Assembly (NCBI GenBank): GCA_017441045.1 | Contig: JAFSAK010000006.1 | Location: 1-6,237, forward strand | Source of the DNA: Clostridia bacterium | GTDB lineage: Bacteria > Bacillota_A > Clostridia > Oscillospirales > Acutalibacteraceae | Length of the DNA stretch: 6,237 nt | Reading direction: 5' to 3' | In this document: in pieces, positions 5,509 through 6,237 of the stretch | How the letters are laid out: every line of letters begins with the position of its first letter | Position numbering within the stretch: the stretch's first letter is position 1 | Notes under the pieces: model-generated | What the model was told of the DNA's origin: nothing | Seen by the model: only the letters and a program-made list of their open reading frames with translations | Databases searched by the model: none | Made by a program: the position numbers and the translations under genes

Positions 5509-6237
5509 TTATCTCTGAACTCGGCCTGAGCCGTCGCCACCTGCAAGTTTTTCAACCTCGCTGACGGAAACTCTGTTGTAGTCACCTTCAACCGAGTGTT
5601 TAAGAGCGGAAGCCGCAACTGCAAATTCGATAGCAGACTGTGTATCCTTGCCGTTAAGTAGCGAATAAATAAGTCCGCCGCCGAAAGAATCGCCTCCGCC
5701 TACACGGTCAACAATATGTAGATGGTAGGATTTGGAGAAGCAATAATTTTCGCCATCGTAAAGCATACCCGCCCAATCATTATCACTGGCGGAAATAGAG
5801 CTTCTAAGTGTAATGGCAACCTTTTCAAAACCAAACTTATCCATAAGCTGTTTGGCAACGGATTTATAACCTTCGTGGTTAAGCTTGCCGCCGTAAATAT
5901 CAGTATTTTCTGCCTCGATGCCGAAAACGTCTTTTGCATCTTCTTCGTTGGATATGCAAACGTCAACATATTGGCAAAGGTCAGTCATAGCGGCTCTTGC
6001 TTCATCTCTGGTCCAGAGCTTGCCTCTGTAATTAAGGTCGCAAGAAATCTTAACGCCCTTTTTCTTTGCTGCGATACAGGCCTCTCTGCAGATCTCTACA
6101 AGATTTGCGCCGAGAGCAGGGGTGATACCTGTAAAGTGGAACCAATCTGCACCTTCAAAAATTTCATCCCAGTTAAAATCTTCGGGAGCGGCTTCTTGAA
6201 TAGCGGAGTGAGCGCGGTCGTAAATACAAACAGAACC
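5509..6237 (-). CDS. kdgK: 2-keto-3-deoxygluconate kinase (PfkB family), N-terminus cut by window edge
   Basis: This enzyme phosphorylates 2-keto-3-deoxygluconate (KDG) with ATP to KDPG, the step before KDPG aldolase in hexuronate and pectin/glucuronan breakdown. The frame is open from base 6237 to a TAA at 5511-5509, giving 242 residues of the usual about 340; some 95-100 N-terminal residues lie outside. The Met at 5988 is internal, because the kinase sequence continues upstream of it without a break. Visible features, numbered from the window edge: IYDRAHSAI (5-13), DWFHFTGITPAL (31-42) and CDLNYRGKLW (66-75), all typical of KDG kinases; then the PfkB signature DRVGGGDSF (177-185) with the catalytic base Asp183 and its Gly-rich anion hole. 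The C-terminus GDGSGRVQR is also common in this subfamily. It converges on the xylose operon and shares its terminator, so it is a separate transcription unit. GC is clearly higher than in its neighbours. Another PfkB sugar kinase is the alternative, less likely. Confidence 0.9.
   Translation of the reverse strand, partial: GSVCIYDRAHSAIQEAAPEDFNWDEIFEGADWFHFTGITPALGANLVEICREACIAAKKKGVKISCDLNYRGKLWTRDEARAAMTDLCQYVDVCISNEEDAKDVFGIEAENTDIYGGKLNHEGYKSVAKQLMDKFGFEKVAITLRSSISASDNDWAGMLYDGENYCFSKSYHLHIVDRVGGGDSFGGGLIYSLLNGKDTQSAIEFAVAASALKHSVEGDYNRVSVSEVEKLAGGDGSGRVQR

Noticed and set aside
5509..5988. Reading the kinase as a complete 159-residue protein starting at the Met at 5988
   Set aside because: The same frame stays open to the window edge and its 83 extra codons encode KDG-kinase motifs (DWFHFTGIT, CDLNYRGKLW), so this Met is internal and the gene is only truncated by the window.

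Overview
The window suggests an AT-rich, Gram-positive-type anaerobe, most likely an uncultured gut or rumen Clostridia/Oscillospiraceae-like member of the Firmicutes. The reasons are the low GC, the GAGG-type Shine-Dalgarno sites, the consensus sigma-A promoter, the bacillary/clostridial look of XylA and KdgK, and the rho-independent terminator. No 16S or other taxonomic marker is present, so this placement is an inference.

Layout from left to right. An AraC-family regulator with an N-terminal cupin-like sensor domain (615 down to 1, minus strand) is cut off by the left edge inside its DNA-binding domain. A 97-bp divergent intergenic region (616-712) holds a near-consensus promoter for the regulator, a perfect 6-3-6 inverted repeat, and the start signals of the forward operon. 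The forward operon has three tightly spaced genes: xylB (xylulokinase, 713-2191), xylA (xylose isomerase, 2201-3514) and an unassigned 635-residue protein (3535-5442). It ends at a strong, probably bidirectional terminator (5448-5485). On the other side, convergent and on the minus strand, lies the C-terminal two thirds of a PfkB-family 2-keto-3-deoxygluconate kinase (kdgK, 6237 down to 5509), which runs off the right edge.

How the genes work together. XylA isomerises D-xylose to D-xylulose, and XylB phosphorylates it to xylulose 5-phosphate for the pentose phosphate or phosphoketolase route. The AraC-type protein is the natural candidate for xylose-responsive (or xylo-oligosaccharide-responsive) control of the operon. 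KdgK phosphorylates KDG, the product of hexuronate (glucuronate/galacturonate) breakdown. Xylose and uronate catabolism side by side fits growth on glucuronoxylan or similar plant cell-wall heteropolysaccharides. No transporter or recognised glycoside hydrolase is present in the window.

The most interesting item is the 635-residue third gene. It has no signal peptide, 16 cysteines, a beta-rich N-terminal third and a helical C-terminal two thirds that looks like an (alpha/alpha)6-type carbohydrate-active fold. I cannot assign it to a named family from sequence alone. Its place as third gene of a xylose operon makes it a candidate cytoplasmic enzyme on a xylose-containing oligosaccharide. No mobile elements, tRNA, rRNA or CRISPR arrays were seen.
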